The notes: a model not told the origin generated them from the letters alone. A stretch of DNA of 64,000 bases from Burkholderia sp. Bp8992 (GCF_003853705.1 NZ_QTQI01000032.1:22339-86338), one strand, 5' to 3'. Counted from the stretch's first letter, positions 8,404 through 17,847 are shown. Translations and numbers: made by a program.

Positions 8404-10140
8404 ATGAAACCGCGCCTCGCTTCACCGCCTTCCCCCGATTCCGCGCCTGCGCCCGCAGGCTTTCCCGACGCCGACGAACTGGCCGCGCTGCGCGCGTGGT
8501 ACGCGGGCATGACCGTGCGCCAGGCCGTCGAGCGCTACCTGCCCGATCGCCTCGGCGAAGGGCGGTCGGCGCGCGGCGCGATCGGCGCGATTCGCCGCCG
8601 CCTCGTGCGCGTCGCGCGGCAGGCCGGCCGGGCCGATCTCGCGGAACGGCTCGGCCATGCCGACGGTGAGCGTTTACGGGAGGCGAAAGCCGCGGCCGAA
8701 GCGATCGCCCTGCTGCGTCATGCGCGTGCGCCAATCCCGCAGATCAGCGACGACGTCGGTCTGTGGCTGCCCGCCCGCGCGGTCGTCGCGCTGCGTGCGC
8801 ATGGCATCGCGACGCTGGCCGACCTGACGGTGCGGATTCCGCGCCGGCGCCAGTGGTGGCGCGCGATCGCGGGCCTCGGCGCGGCCGGTGCGCGGCGCAT
8901 CGAGGCATTCTTCGCCGGGCATCCGGACCTGACCGAACGGGCGCGCGCACTGATCGCCGCGACGCCGCGCGGCAGCATCGTGCCGTGGGAGCAGCTGAAG
9001 CTGCCGCACGAAGTCGACGGCTCGGCCGGCACGTTCCGCGCGCCGCGCGCGACCAGCACGCTCGACGCGGACAACGACTACGCGGCCGTGCACGCCTGGC
9101 TGTCGCTGCACGAATCGGCCGCGACGCGGCGTGCATACCGGAAGGAGGCCGAGCGGCTGATCCTGTGGGCAATCGTCGAGCGCGGCCGCGCGTTGTCGTC
9201 GCTGACGACCGAGGATGCGGTCGCCTATCGCGCGTTCATCCGGCGCCCGACACCGCACGAACGCTGGGTCGGGCCGGTGCGGCCGCGCGGCGCGCCCGAC
9301 TGGCGGCCGTTCTCGGGCGCGCTGTCCGCGCGGTCGGCGGCGTATACGTTGTCGGTGCTCGGCGCGCTGTTCCGCTGGTTGATCGAACAGCGCTACCTGC
9401 TCGCGAATCCGTTCGCGGGCGTGAAGGTGCGCGACACGGGCGGCGCGAACGCGCTCGACACGTCGCATGCGTTTACCGAAGGCGAGTGGCTGCTGGTCCG
9501 CACGATCGCCGACGGGCTCGAGTTTCAGAAGCGCACGCCGGTCGGCGCGCCGCAGCCGGGCTGGACGCCGGCAGCCGCGCAACGGCTGCGCTTCATCCTC
9601 GATTTCGGCTACGCGACCGGGCTGCGCGCGAGCGAGCTGGTCGGCGCGACGCTCGGCGGCATCGAGACCGACGCGCACGGCGACGCATGGCTGAAGGTGA
9701 TCGGCAAGGGGAGCAAGGCCGCACGCGTCGCGCTGCCGCCGCTTGCGCGCTCGGCGCTCGATCGCTATCTGGTCGCGCGCCGGCTGCCGGTGACACCGGT
9801 GCGCTGGCGGCCCGATACGCCGCTGATCGCGAGTCTCGCGGAAGACGGTGTAGCCGCGATCACGAGCGTGCGGCTGTGGAAGGTGATGCAGCGTTTCTTT
9901 GCGCAGACGGCCGATGCCGTCGAGGCCGATAACCCGGCACTCGCGCAGAAGCTGCGCCAGGCGAGCCCGCACTGGATGCGGCATACGCATGCAACTCACG
10001 CACTTGCGCGCGGGGCGGAGCTGACGACGGTGCGCGACAACCTGCGGCATGCGTCGATCTCGACGACGTCGATCTATCTGCACGGCGACGACGTGAAGCG
10101 CGCGCGGCAGATGTCGAGCGCATTCGCGGCCGACAAGTAA
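8404..10140 (+). CDS. Tyrosine site-specific recombinase with N-terminal extra domain
   Basis: 578 aa. The C-terminal catalytic domain has the complete tyrosine recombinase set: Arg408 (TGLRASEL), Lys436 (GKGSK), His523-x-x-Arg526 (HWMRHTHATH), His548 (NLRHASISTT) and nucleophile Tyr558. The central part (about 230-330) is a SAM-like core-binding domain. The first 220 residues form an additional helical region of the kind found in chromosomally encoded integrase-like proteins (DUF3701-like). No excisionase, attachment site or phage gene is adjacent, so it is an orphan recombinase. ATG at 8404 is preferred over the longer frame from 8329. Confidence 0.88.
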   Translation: MKPRLASPPSPDSAPAPAGFPDADELAALRAWYAGMTVRQAVERYLPDRLGEGRSARGAIGAIRRRLVRVARQAGRADLAERLGHADGERLREAKAAAEAIALLRHARAPIPQISDDVGLWLPARAVVALRAHGIATLADLTVRIPRRRQWWRAIAGLGAAGARRIEAFFAGHPDLTERARALIAATPRGSIVPWEQLKLPHEVDGSAGTFRAPRATSTLDADNDYAAVHAWLSLHESAATRRAYRKEAERLILWAIVERGRALSSLTTEDAVAYRAFIRRPTPHERWVGPVRPRGAPDWRPFSGALSARSAAYTLSVLGALFRWLIEQRYLLANPFAGVKVRDTGGANALDTSHAFTEGEWLLVRTIADGLEFQKRTPVGAPQPGWTPAAAQRLRFILDFGYATGLRASELVGATLGGIETDAHGDAWLKVIGKGSKAARVALPPLARSALDRYLVARRLPVTPVRWRPDTPLIASLAEDGVAAITSVRLWKVMQRFFAQTADAVEADNPALAQKLRQASPHWMRHTHATHALARGAELTTVRDNLRHASISTTSIYLHGDDVKRARQMSSAFAADK

Positions 10141-10191
10141 GCGGCGCGAGCGGCGGCACACCTGCGCGCTTGCGCGAGCCGATCAGGCCGG

Positions 10192-12222
10192 TCAGTCGCC
10201 GGCCGGGTCGTCGCGTTCCGCCGCCACGCGTGCGAGCCATTCCGCGTAACTCGAGGCGACGCGCTCGCGCAGCTCGTCGTCATGCCACACGCGGATCACC
10301 TGGCCGGCTACGCCGCCTTCCGCGGGATCGAGGTCGATGCACAGATGATTGCCGTTGCCGTCGTGCGTGAACGGAATCCACTTGAGGTTGTACCAGTCGT
10401 CGCGGATGCCGGCGTCGGGCTCCGACGTCATTTCGTCGAAGTCGCCGCCGGTAACGAGTTTCCGCCAGATCGACCATTGCGCGACGATCTCCTGCGCGCT
10501 GAGCAACGCGTCGCTTTCGGTGAATACGGCGTCCGGATCGGCTTGCCCGTCGTGCAGCCGGAGGCTGTCGATCACGTCGTCGGGCAGCATCGCACCCAGT
10601 GCGGCATGCAATTCGGCAAGCACATGATCGTCGGCCGGTCCGTTCAGGCCGCCCGGCAAGCTGGCGGGATGGGCGGCGATCGCGTGTTCGATGCGTTTCC
10701 ACGTGTCGCGAACATCAGGCGTCGCCGTGCCGGCAACCGGTGCGTCGGGGGAGGGTGCGGCCTGCTGCGGCTGCGCCGGAACGTTCGCGGTTTCGTCCGC
10801 CGTCACGCCGGTGGGCGACGTGCGCGTGCCGGTGCCGTCCAGCCGCAGGAACAGGACGGGCGTCCCGGCCGGCAGCACATCGACGCCCGCCGGGATCGCG
10901 ACGAGCACGTCGGCTTGCGCGACACCGCGAATCGGCCCGTCACCCTGGAACGGCAGCAGGCGGACGCGCGATTCGCCGCGCTCGGTGGCGGACAGGTTGC
11001 CCCATCGCATCCCGTTGCATTCGGCATCGGGTTCGACGTCGTGCGCGGTCAGTGCGGTTTCCCAGTACGGCCCCGGCGCCGCGACATGCTCCAGAGAATC
11101 GAGCACGTGCGGGACGATCGTGTGCAGCAGCACGGCGACGCCGCTCGTATGTCCCGGCAGGTTGACCAGCACGGCCTGGTCGTAGCTGACGAATGCCTCG
11201 GTGCGGTCAGCGACGCCGGACGGCATGGGGGTTTTGACGGTCCACTTCGTCGGCGGCGAACGGTTGTCGCTTCGCCCGATATTGAACCGCTCGCCGGGTG
11301 CCTGCTTGATCGCGATCCGCTCGGAACTGTTCGGATACATCGTCTGCGCATTCAGCCCGTGAATCCCGAACGGCGCGCCGGCCGGCAACCCGGCACCGAC
11401 GATCAGGTCGTAGCGGCCGGAAAGCGCGCCCAGCTGCTGCCTGAATTCCCGTTCGTTGCGCTCCACGTCGGACGACCACGGAAACGACGCGTGCAGCGGC
11501 AGATATTCGACCGCCGGGACGTCATAGCCCCATTGCCGCAGCACCGCGCGCAGATACGGGCCCATCGAGTCGAATCGTTGCCAGGGCTCGCGCGCGTGAC
11601 CCGGCGGCACCCCATCGTAGCCGGCGATCACGACGCCGACACGCGGCCGCTTCGTGACGGCAACGTCGCGCACACCTGCCGCGATCAGCGCCGCCTGCCG
11701 CGCAGGCGTGATCCGCGACCCTTTCGCGAGGAGCAGCTGTCCTTTCCGGAACTCACTGCCGATGGCGATCACGTGTTGTCCTTCCGCCAGCGGCGCATGA
11801 AACCGCAGGCGTGCGCCCGTGTTCGAGTCGATCCACTGATGCTCGGCTTTCGGCGCAACCGTGTCGGCGTGATCCGGCATCGCGACGTATGCCGGAATGC
11901 TGGCCGCTTGCCGTTCGCCGAGCGCGCGGGCGGCCGGGCTGGCCGTGCGCGACGCCAGTTCGCCCAGCGCGACCTTGCAGTCGAGCTCGACGGGTTCGCG
12001 GCCAGAAGCGGTTGCCGTATCGGCCGCACGCAGCGCGTAGCCGTCGCAGGCGGCCAGCGGAACGGACGGAACGTCGTCCGGTGCGAGGATGTCCTCCGCC
12101 GTGACGCGCAATGCCGCTTCGTCGATCGCGATCGACTCGCTCAGCATCGCACCGGGAACGAGACGCCGGCATGGTTCATAGGCCTGCCTGAGCCATGCGG
12201 GATAGTGGGCGGGTACGCTCAT
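10192..12222 (-). CDS. Degenerate MoeA-like domain fused to SUKH (SMI1/KNR4) domain
   Basis: 676 aa. Residues about 1-480 follow the MoeA (molybdopterin molybdotransferase) domain order, but its signatures are eroded. The MDGYA motif reads CDGYA, the TGDEL motif reads AGYDG, the GGVSVG motif reads AGLPAGA, and LPGNP reads LPGHT. After a Pro/Ala/Thr linker (about 480-515) comes a SUKH domain (about 515-670) with LPDDVIDSLRLHDGQ, then LKWIPFTHDGNGNHLCIDLDP and a terminal WHDDELRE...SYAEWL helix. Catalysis as MoeA is unlikely; SUKH domains often serve as binding or immunity modules. GAGGAA precedes the ATG. An intact moeA occurs at 26.8 kb. Confidence 0.75.
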   Translation of the reverse strand: MSVPAHYPAWLRQAYEPCRRLVPGAMLSESIAIDEAALRVTAEDILAPDDVPSVPLAACDGYALRAADTATASGREPVELDCKVALGELASRTASPAARALGERQAASIPAYVAMPDHADTVAPKAEHQWIDSNTGARLRFHAPLAEGQHVIAIGSEFRKGQLLLAKGSRITPARQAALIAAGVRDVAVTKRPRVGVVIAGYDGVPPGHAREPWQRFDSMGPYLRAVLRQWGYDVPAVEYLPLHASFPWSSDVERNEREFRQQLGALSGRYDLIVGAGLPAGAPFGIHGLNAQTMYPNSSERIAIKQAPGERFNIGRSDNRSPPTKWTVKTPMPSGVADRTEAFVSYDQAVLVNLPGHTSGVAVLLHTIVPHVLDSLEHVAAPGPYWETALTAHDVEPDAECNGMRWGNLSATERGESRVRLLPFQGDGPIRGVAQADVLVAIPAGVDVLPAGTPVLFLRLDGTGTRTSPTGVTADETANVPAQPQQAAPSPDAPVAGTATPDVRDTWKRIEHAIAAHPASLPGGLNGPADDHVLAELHAALGAMLPDDVIDSLRLHDGQADPDAVFTESDALLSAQEIVAQWSIWRKLVTGGDFDEMTSEPDAGIRDDWYNLKWIPFTHDGNGNHLCIDLDPAEGGVAGQVIRVWHDDELRERVASSYAEWLARVAAERDDPAGD

Positions 12223-12432
12223 CGGGTTCCTCGTCGTGAAGCGCCATTGGACGATTCATCGCGCTGCGATGTAACTGTCAGGTGTGTCAGGAGATTGTCG
12301 GCCAGCGAAGTGGGCCCGTGCGGCAATACGCTTTCCGTCGACGAATCGATGACGCGCCGCAGCGCATCTGCCGATGGAGCGGAACGGTCGGTGCACATGA
12401 CGGTCATAAATTTTTTTCGCAAGGAGCAGTGA

Positions 12433-12756
12433 ATGGCATCGAGCCAGGGCACGGTCGATTTCATCGTCGAGCAGATCGCGGCGGCCGGTACGGTATCGGC
12501 CCGCAAGATGTTCGGAGAATACGGCATCTATTGCGACGGCAGGATGGTCGCGCTCGTCTGCGACGACCGGCTGTTCGTCAAGCCGACGCCGGAAGGGCGC
12601 GCGTATCTCGGCGCCTGCGAAGAAGCGCCGCCGTATCCGACCGCGAAGCCGCACCTCGTCATCGCCGGCGATCGCTGGGACGACCGCGAATGGCTGTCCG
12701 CACTGATCCGGATCACCGCCGCGCAATTGCCGATGCCGGTGAAGCGGAGCCGATAG
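12433..12756 (+). CDS. TfoX N-terminal domain protein
   Basis: 107 aa, single domain. The TfoX-N signature is clear: ARKMFGEYGIYCDGRMVALVCDDRLFVKPTP (about residues 24-55), followed by YPTAKPHLVI and a DREWLSALI helix. In gamma-proteobacteria TfoX is a competence regulator, but single-domain proteins of this kind are common and mostly uncharacterised. AAGGAG lies directly upstream of the ATG. It is divergent from the MoeA-SUKH gene with about 210 bases between them. Confidence 0.85.
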   Translation: MASSQGTVDFIVEQIAAAGTVSARKMFGEYGIYCDGRMVALVCDDRLFVKPTPEGRAYLGACEEAPPYPTAKPHLVIAGDRWDDREWLSALIRITAAQLPMPVKRSR

Positions 12757-12825
12757 CGGCAGCGTGACATGCAGGCGTATTCTGTGACACATGCGCGCGA
12801 CCATCGCGCGGCAGGGAGTACAAGA

Positions 12826-13743
12826 ATGGAGACATCCGGACATCCGCGCGGCCGGTGGCATGCCCGCCGCGCGTGGCAAGCGTTCGTCGCGGCCCTGTGT
12901 GTCGGCTGGAGCGCGTTGTCGTTCGGCGCGGACGGCGCGAACGGCGCCGCCGCGTTGCTCGATCGCTATCGCAGCCTCGGCGCGCAACTGAAGGACAACG
13001 CGTTTCACCGGCCGCTCTACCTCGAATCGGCGGAGGCGTCGTCGTCGCTGAAGGGCGACATCTACGCGGTGGTCGACTATCCGTTCGCGGTCGTGAACGG
13101 CCAGTTCAACGACCCCGCGCAAGGCCCCGCGAACTGGTGCGCGGTGCTGATCCTGCACCTGAACACGAAATACTGTCATGCGTCGAGCGGCAGCAACGGC
13201 CCGGTGCTCGACGTGAACCTCGGCCGCAAGATCCAGCAGCAGCTGTCCGATACCTATCGCGTGCAGTTCCGCTATCGCGTGGCGGCCGCGACATCCGACT
13301 ATTTCCAGGTCGACCTGACCGCCGACAGCGGCCCGATGGGTACGAAGGATTACCGGATCGCGCTGGAGGCCGTGCCGGTCGGCGCGTCGCGCACGTTCCT
13401 GCACCTCACGTATTCGTATGGCTTCGGCGCGGTCGGCAGGATGGCGATGAAGACCTATCTCGCGACGGTCGGCAGCGAGAAGGTCGGGTTCACGAACGTC
13501 GGCGCATCGGCCGCGCAGCCGCAGTACGTCGGCGGCGTGCGCGGGCTGCTGGAGCGCAACACGATGCGCTACTACCTCGCGATCGACACGTATCTCGCGA
13601 CGCTCGACAAGCCGCTCGACCAGCGCCTCGCGCGCTGGTTCGACGCGACCGAGCAGTATCCGCAGCAACTGCACGAAGTCGAGCGCGGCGCGTATCTGCA
13701 GATGAAAGCGCAGGAGGTGCAGCGGCAGCAGGCGGCGCGCTGA
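12826..13743 (+). CDS. Exported hypothetical protein
   Basis: 305 aa. After a basic N-terminus there is a hydrophobic signal segment (about residues 18-38, ending SFGADG), so the product is expected in the periplasm. The mature part is beta-rich with a conserved-looking WCAVLILHLNTKYC segment containing a likely disulfide (two Cys about 14 apart) and a helical C-terminus rich in Gln. The ATG at 12826 has GGGAG upstream; the frame from 12769 is less likely. Family not recognised with certainty. It is convergent with the binding-protein gene, with 30 bases between. Confidence 0.65.
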   Translation: METSGHPRGRWHARRAWQAFVAALCVGWSALSFGADGANGAAALLDRYRSLGAQLKDNAFHRPLYLESAEASSSLKGDIYAVVDYPFAVVNGQFNDPAQGPANWCAVLILHLNTKYCHASSGSNGPVLDVNLGRKIQQQLSDTYRVQFRYRVAAATSDYFQVDLTADSGPMGTKDYRIALEAVPVGASRTFLHLTYSYGFGAVGRMAMKTYLATVGSEKVGFTNVGASAAQPQYVGGVRGLLERNTMRYYLAIDTYLATLDKPLDQRLARWFDATEQYPQQLHEVERGAYLQMKAQEVQRQQAAR

Positions 13744-13773
13744 CGGTGCGATCCGTCGCCGTGCTGCCCTGCA

Positions 13774-14925
13774 TCAGTTCGACGCGCCGCCGACCGTGCG
13801 GATGCTGTGCCATTGCCCCTGTTCGACGCGGAACAGCGTGTACGGTGGCTTGATCAGGTCGCCGCGCTCGTCGAACGAGATCTTGCCGGTCACGCCGGTC
13901 ACCGACACGCCCAGCAGGCTCGCGACGACCTTGCCGCGATCGAGCGAATCGGCCTTGCGGACGGCCGCGATCATCGCGAGTGCCGCGTCGTACGCGAACG
14001 GCGCATACAGCTCGACGTCCTGGTTGAAGCGCGCCTTGTAGCGCTGCGCGAACGCGACGGCGGACGGCAGCTTGTCGAGCGCGGGGCCGGGCTCCAGATC
14101 CTGCGTGCCTTCGCCCGAGGTGCCGGCAATCTTCAGGAATGCGTTGCTTTTCAATGCGCCCGCGCCGAACAGCTGCGCCCGGATGCCGAGCGAGCGCATC
14201 TGCTTGACGAGCATCGCGCCTTGTTCGTCGAGCCCGCCGAAGAACAGCAGGTCGACGTTGTTGCTCTTCATCGTCGTCAGGATGCCGCGGAAATCGACGG
14301 CCTTGTCGTTCGTGTATTCGCGGCCGACGATGCTGCCGTGCGCGTCCTTCACGCCTTTCTCGAACGCGTCGGCCAGCCCCTGGCCGAACGCGGTGCGATC
14401 GTCGATGATGCCGATCCGCTTCGCCTTCAGTTGCTCGACCGCGAAGCGGCCGGCCACCACGCCGCCGACGCCGTCGTGCCCCATCGTGCGGAACACGTTC
14501 TTGAAGCCTTGCATCGTCAGTTGCGGATTGGTCGAGCCCGGCGTGATCATCGCGACGTTCGCCTGCTTGTAGACGGCCGACGCGGGAATGCTGCAGCCCG
14601 AGTTGTAGTGGCCGATCACGCCGACCACGCCGTCGTCGACGAGCTTCTGCGCGACCTGGATCGCGATGCGCGGATCGGCCTGGTCGTCCTGCACGTCGAG
14701 CACGAAGCGCACCGGCTTGCCGCCGATGGTCGGATGCTTGGCGTTTTCCTCGTCGAGTGCGAGCTGCGCACCGTATTGCAGATCCTTGCCGACGCGCGCG
14801 ACCGGCCCCGTCAGCGGGCCGGCGAAGCCGATCTTGACGGTTTCCGGGTCCGCGGCCTGCGCGATCCCGGAAGCCGTGCCGATCGAGCAGACGGCCAGCC
14901 ATACCAGCCAGTGACGACGATTCAT
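13774..14925 (-). CDS. Branched-chain amino acid-type ABC substrate-binding protein
   Basis: 383 aa with a Sec signal peptide (MNRRHWLVW... cleavage after AQAAD). It is a periplasmic type I binding protein of the LivJ/LivK (HAAT) family. Diagnostic segments are KIGFAGPLTGP near residue 31, GVIGHYNSGCSIPAS (ligand loop) and ITPGSTNP. No permease or ATPase gene is adjacent, so it must share a transporter encoded elsewhere. GGAGAGG precedes the start. It lies 38 bases downstream of the FAD oxidoreductase gene on the same strand, so the two probably form an operon for uptake and oxidation of one amino acid. Confidence 0.9.
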   Translation of the reverse strand: MNRRHWLVWLAVCSIGTASGIAQAADPETVKIGFAGPLTGPVARVGKDLQYGAQLALDEENAKHPTIGGKPVRFVLDVQDDQADPRIAIQVAQKLVDDGVVGVIGHYNSGCSIPASAVYKQANVAMITPGSTNPQLTMQGFKNVFRTMGHDGVGGVVAGRFAVEQLKAKRIGIIDDRTAFGQGLADAFEKGVKDAHGSIVGREYTNDKAVDFRGILTTMKSNNVDLLFFGGLDEQGAMLVKQMRSLGIRAQLFGAGALKSNAFLKIAGTSGEGTQDLEPGPALDKLPSAVAFAQRYKARFNQDVELYAPFAYDAALAMIAAVRKADSLDRGKVVASLLGVSVTGVTGKISFDERGDLIKPPYTLFRVEQGQWHSIRTVGGASN

Positions 14926-14963
14926 GATGCCTCTCCTTGCGTGGGTGGAAGTCGTGGCGCGCG

Positions 14964-16193
14964 TCAGAATCGCGCGGCCCGGTACGGCGTGAGGTCGAGC
15001 GGCGGTGTGCGCCGGGCGACGAGGTCGGCGACGATCTGCCCGGTGATTCCGGCGAGCGTCACGCCGAGATGCTGATGGCCGAATGCGTGGATCACGCGTG
15101 CGCTGTGGCGTGCGTGGCCGATGACGGGCACGCCGTCGGGCAACGTCGGCCGGAAGCCGAGCCAGCTGCGCGTCGGCGTGCCGAGCGACGGCACGGCTTC
15201 GTGTGCGGAGCGCGTGAGCAGCGCGACGAGCGACGGGTTCATCGGCGCGTCGAAGCCGCCGAGTTCGACGGTGCCGGCCGCGCGCAGCCCTTCGTCGAGC
15301 GGTGTCATGTAGAAGCCGCGCTCGGCCCAGCCGACCGGCCGCGTGACGATCGGATCGGGCGCGCCGAACTGCACGTGATAGCCGCGCTCGGTATCGAGCG
15401 GCACCGCGTCGCCGCACGCGGCCGCGAATTCGCGCGAGCGGGCGCCCGCGGCGATGACGACGTGATCGAACGCGCGCACCGTGCCGGCCGCCTGCACGTT
15501 CACGCTGTCGCCGGCTGGCGCGATCCGCTCGACGCGGGCGCGTTCGAGCGTCGCACCGCCTGCGGCGAGTTGCGCGAACAGTTCGCCGAGAAAGCCGTGC
15601 GGATCGGAGAAGTGCCAGCTGCCGACGAACAGCACGCCGCGCGCGAAGATCGGTGCAAGCGCGGGCTCGAGCGCGCGGATCGCGCTCGCGTCGAGCGTCT
15701 CGAACGGCACGCCGAGCCGGCGCCGCAGCGCGAGCGACGGCTGCGCGGCATCGAACGACGCCTGCCGCGCGTACAGGTACAGGCATTCGCGCGGCCGCAC
15801 GAATGCCGCGAGCCGCGCCGACGCGAGCAGTGGCGCATAGGCGTCGGCGGCGCGCGACAGCAGCGCGGCCAGCGCGCTCGCGCTGCGCGCGTGGCGCGCG
15901 GGCGTCGATGCGAGCAGGAACCGCGCGAGCCACGGCGCGCCGTGCAGCAGGTAGGGCCAGCGGATGCGCAGCGGGCTGTCGGCGGCGAACAGGAAGTGCG
16001 GCATGTTGCGGAACACGGACGGGCCGTTCACCGGCACGCAGCCGTAGGGCGCGAACGTCGCGGCATTGCCGAACGACGCGCCTTCGCCGACACCGGCCGG
16101 ATCGAACAGCGTCACGCGATGCCCGTCGCGCTGCAGCCATGCCGCCGCGCCGAGCCCGATGAAGCCTGCACCCACGATGGCGACATTCGCCAT
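14964..16193 (-). CDS. FAD-dependent D-amino acid dehydrogenase-like oxidoreductase
   Basis: 409 aa. The N-terminal Rossmann motif VAIVGAGFIGLGAAAWL (about residues 4-20) binds FAD, and the DAO fold continues to a C-terminal GHQHLGVTLAGITGQIVADL segment typical of DadA-like enzymes. The reaction expected for the family is oxidative deamination of an amino acid or an imino/N-alkyl derivative, passing electrons to the respiratory chain. ATG at 16193 has GGAGGGG upstream and starts directly at the FAD motif. It is divergent from a MocR regulator and heads an operon with a binding protein. Confidence 0.87.
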   Translation of the reverse strand: MANVAIVGAGFIGLGAAAWLQRDGHRVTLFDPAGVGEGASFGNAATFAPYGCVPVNGPSVFRNMPHFLFAADSPLRIRWPYLLHGAPWLARFLLASTPARHARSASALAALLSRAADAYAPLLASARLAAFVRPRECLYLYARQASFDAAQPSLALRRRLGVPFETLDASAIRALEPALAPIFARGVLFVGSWHFSDPHGFLGELFAQLAAGGATLERARVERIAPAGDSVNVQAAGTVRAFDHVVIAAGARSREFAAACGDAVPLDTERGYHVQFGAPDPIVTRPVGWAERGFYMTPLDEGLRAAGTVELGGFDAPMNPSLVALLTRSAHEAVPSLGTPTRSWLGFRPTLPDGVPVIGHARHSARVIHAFGHQHLGVTLAGITGQIVADLVARRTPPLDLTPYRAARF

Positions 16194-16216
16194 GACGCTT
16201 CCCCTCCGGTCCACAT

Positions 16217-16290
16217 GATTCACACAAAGCTGCGATTAAGAATCACACAGTAATTTTTTGTGTGCAATCAAAAAACGATTGTGTGGTGAT
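16217..16290. promoter_or_regulatory. Repeated CACACA operator between FAD oxidase and MocR genes
   Basis: Four copies of a CACACA-type half site occur: TTCACACAA at 16219, ATCACACAG at 16242, and inverted copies TTTTGTGTGCA at about 16257 and ATTGTGTGGT at 16279. A further copy, TTTGTGTGGT, lies at about 16403 just before the MocR start. The clustered arrangement in the divergent promoter is what a MocR dimer would need for autoregulation and control of the oxidase operon. That assignment is inference. Confidence 0.5.
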
Positions 16291-16424
16291 AGTGTTTACC
16301 CGGTTTCAGCCCATTGATTCTGCAGACTTTTTCGCAATGGTTTGACGGGGTGGGGATGTCATATACAATCGCTGGGCAAGCCAAAATGGCAGACAAACGC
16401 TTTTTGTGTGGTCACGGGCGACAA

Positions 16425-17837
16425 ATGGCATCAGACAAACTTTCCGGCGAGCGTGACAGCGGCCTGCCGGCGCAGGCGAAGCGGCCGACTTATGTCGAGG
16501 TATCGAGCTCGATCGAGGCGGAAATCCGCAACGGCACGTATCCGCCGGGCAGCCGCCTGCCGCCGCAGCGCCAGCTCGCGACCGAGCTCGGCATCAACGT
16601 GTCGACGGTGTCGCGTGCATATAAGGAGCTGCAGCTGCGCGGCCTCGTGATCGGTAGCAAGCGGCGCGGCTCGCTCGTCACCGGCGGCGCGATGCCGAGC
16701 ATCGCGCCGGCCCGCGCGTCGCTCGCGGCCGGAAACGGCGTGATCGACCTGACCGTCAACCGCCCGGCCACCGGCGAATTTCTCGCGAGCCTCGCGCAGA
16801 CGTTCGGCACGCTGCCGAGCGACCCGCGGTTCGCCGCGCTGCAGGAATACCAGCCGCCGCAGGGCCCCGACTGGGCGCGCGCGGCGGGTGCGCAGTGGCT
16901 CGCCGCGCCCGGCTTCACGCCGTCGCTTGACCAGGTGGTCGTCACGAGCGGCGCGCAGCACGGGCTCTATGCAGTGCTGAACAGCCTGATCGGCACCGGC
17001 GGCGTGATCGTCGCCGATCGCCTCACGTACTACGGCCTCAAGGCGCTCGCGCCGGTGTTCCAGTTCGAGATCGTCAGCGCGCCGGCCGACGACGATGGCC
17101 TGCTCCCCGACGAGATCGAACGAATCTGCCAGCGCATGCCGGTCAAGGCGATCTTCGTCGTGCCGAACCTGCAGAATCCGACCGTGACGACGATGAGCCT
17201 CGCGCGCCGGATGGCGCTCGTCGACATCGCCCGCCGCCATCACGTGACGATCATCGAGGACGACGTATACGGGCCGCTCGTGCGCGACCGGCTGCCGGCG
17301 ATTGCGGGGCTGTGTCCCGAGCTGACGTTCCATATCGGCGCGACGTCGAAGATCCTCGCGCCGGGGCTGCGCCTTGGCTACCTGAGCTGCCCGCGCGACA
17401 GCGTCGCATTGTGCGCGGAGGCCGTGCGCACGACCGCATGGATGCCGGCGCCGACGTCGATGCTGATCGCGACGGCATGGATCGAGGACGGCACCGCCGA
17501 GCGGATCATGGCCGCGCAACTCGCGGAGATCCGCGCACGCGTCGATCTCGCACGGGAGCTGTTGCCGGCCGGGCAGTTGAAGTCGGACCCGGCGTGCATG
17601 TTCGTGTGGCTGCGGTTGCCGCCGCCGTGGCGCGCCGACGATTTCGCCGCGAATGCGAAGGCGCGCGGCGTGATCGTGATGCCGTCGTCGACGTTCGCGG
17701 TCGACCGCGCGGAAATCGAGCACGGCGTGCGCATCAACCTCGCGTGCCCGGCCACGCGCGACGAGCTCGTCAACGGGCTGCGGATCCTGTCCGGCACGCT
17801 GAAGGACCGGCCGCGCGCGCTGTTCGGGTCGATCTGA
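16425..17837 (+). CDS. MocR-type PLP-dependent regulator (GntR/aminotransferase)
   Basis: 470 aa. The N-terminal GntR winged helix (about residues 18-90) includes YPPGSRLPPQRQLATELGINVSTVSRAYKEL. It is joined to a class I aminotransferase-like domain with the PLP lysine in HIGATSKILAPGLRLGYLS. MocR proteins sense an amino acid or vitamin B6-linked ligand through PLP. The divergent FAD oxidase/binding protein operon is the likely target, with repeated CACACA sites between them. An alternative ATG lies at 16386; 16425 is preferred because the conserved domain starts soon after. It is convergent with the DUF4132 gene. Confidence 0.88.
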   Translation: MASDKLSGERDSGLPAQAKRPTYVEVSSSIEAEIRNGTYPPGSRLPPQRQLATELGINVSTVSRAYKELQLRGLVIGSKRRGSLVTGGAMPSIAPARASLAAGNGVIDLTVNRPATGEFLASLAQTFGTLPSDPRFAALQEYQPPQGPDWARAAGAQWLAAPGFTPSLDQVVVTSGAQHGLYAVLNSLIGTGGVIVADRLTYYGLKALAPVFQFEIVSAPADDDGLLPDEIERICQRMPVKAIFVVPNLQNPTVTTMSLARRMALVDIARRHHVTIIEDDVYGPLVRDRLPAIAGLCPELTFHIGATSKILAPGLRLGYLSCPRDSVALCAEAVRTTAWMPAPTSMLIATAWIEDGTAERIMAAQLAEIRARVDLARELLPAGQLKSDPACMFVWLRLPPPWRADDFAANAKARGVIVMPSSTFAVDRAEIEHGVRINLACPATRDELVNGLRILSGTLKDRPRALFGSI

Positions 17838-17847
17838 CGGCGGCCGC

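Noticed and set aside
12256-13674. 472-residue minus-strand open frame over the TfoX and exported-protein genes
   Set aside because: Composition is shadow-like and both plus-strand genes have ribosome sites and recognisable domains or a signal peptide.
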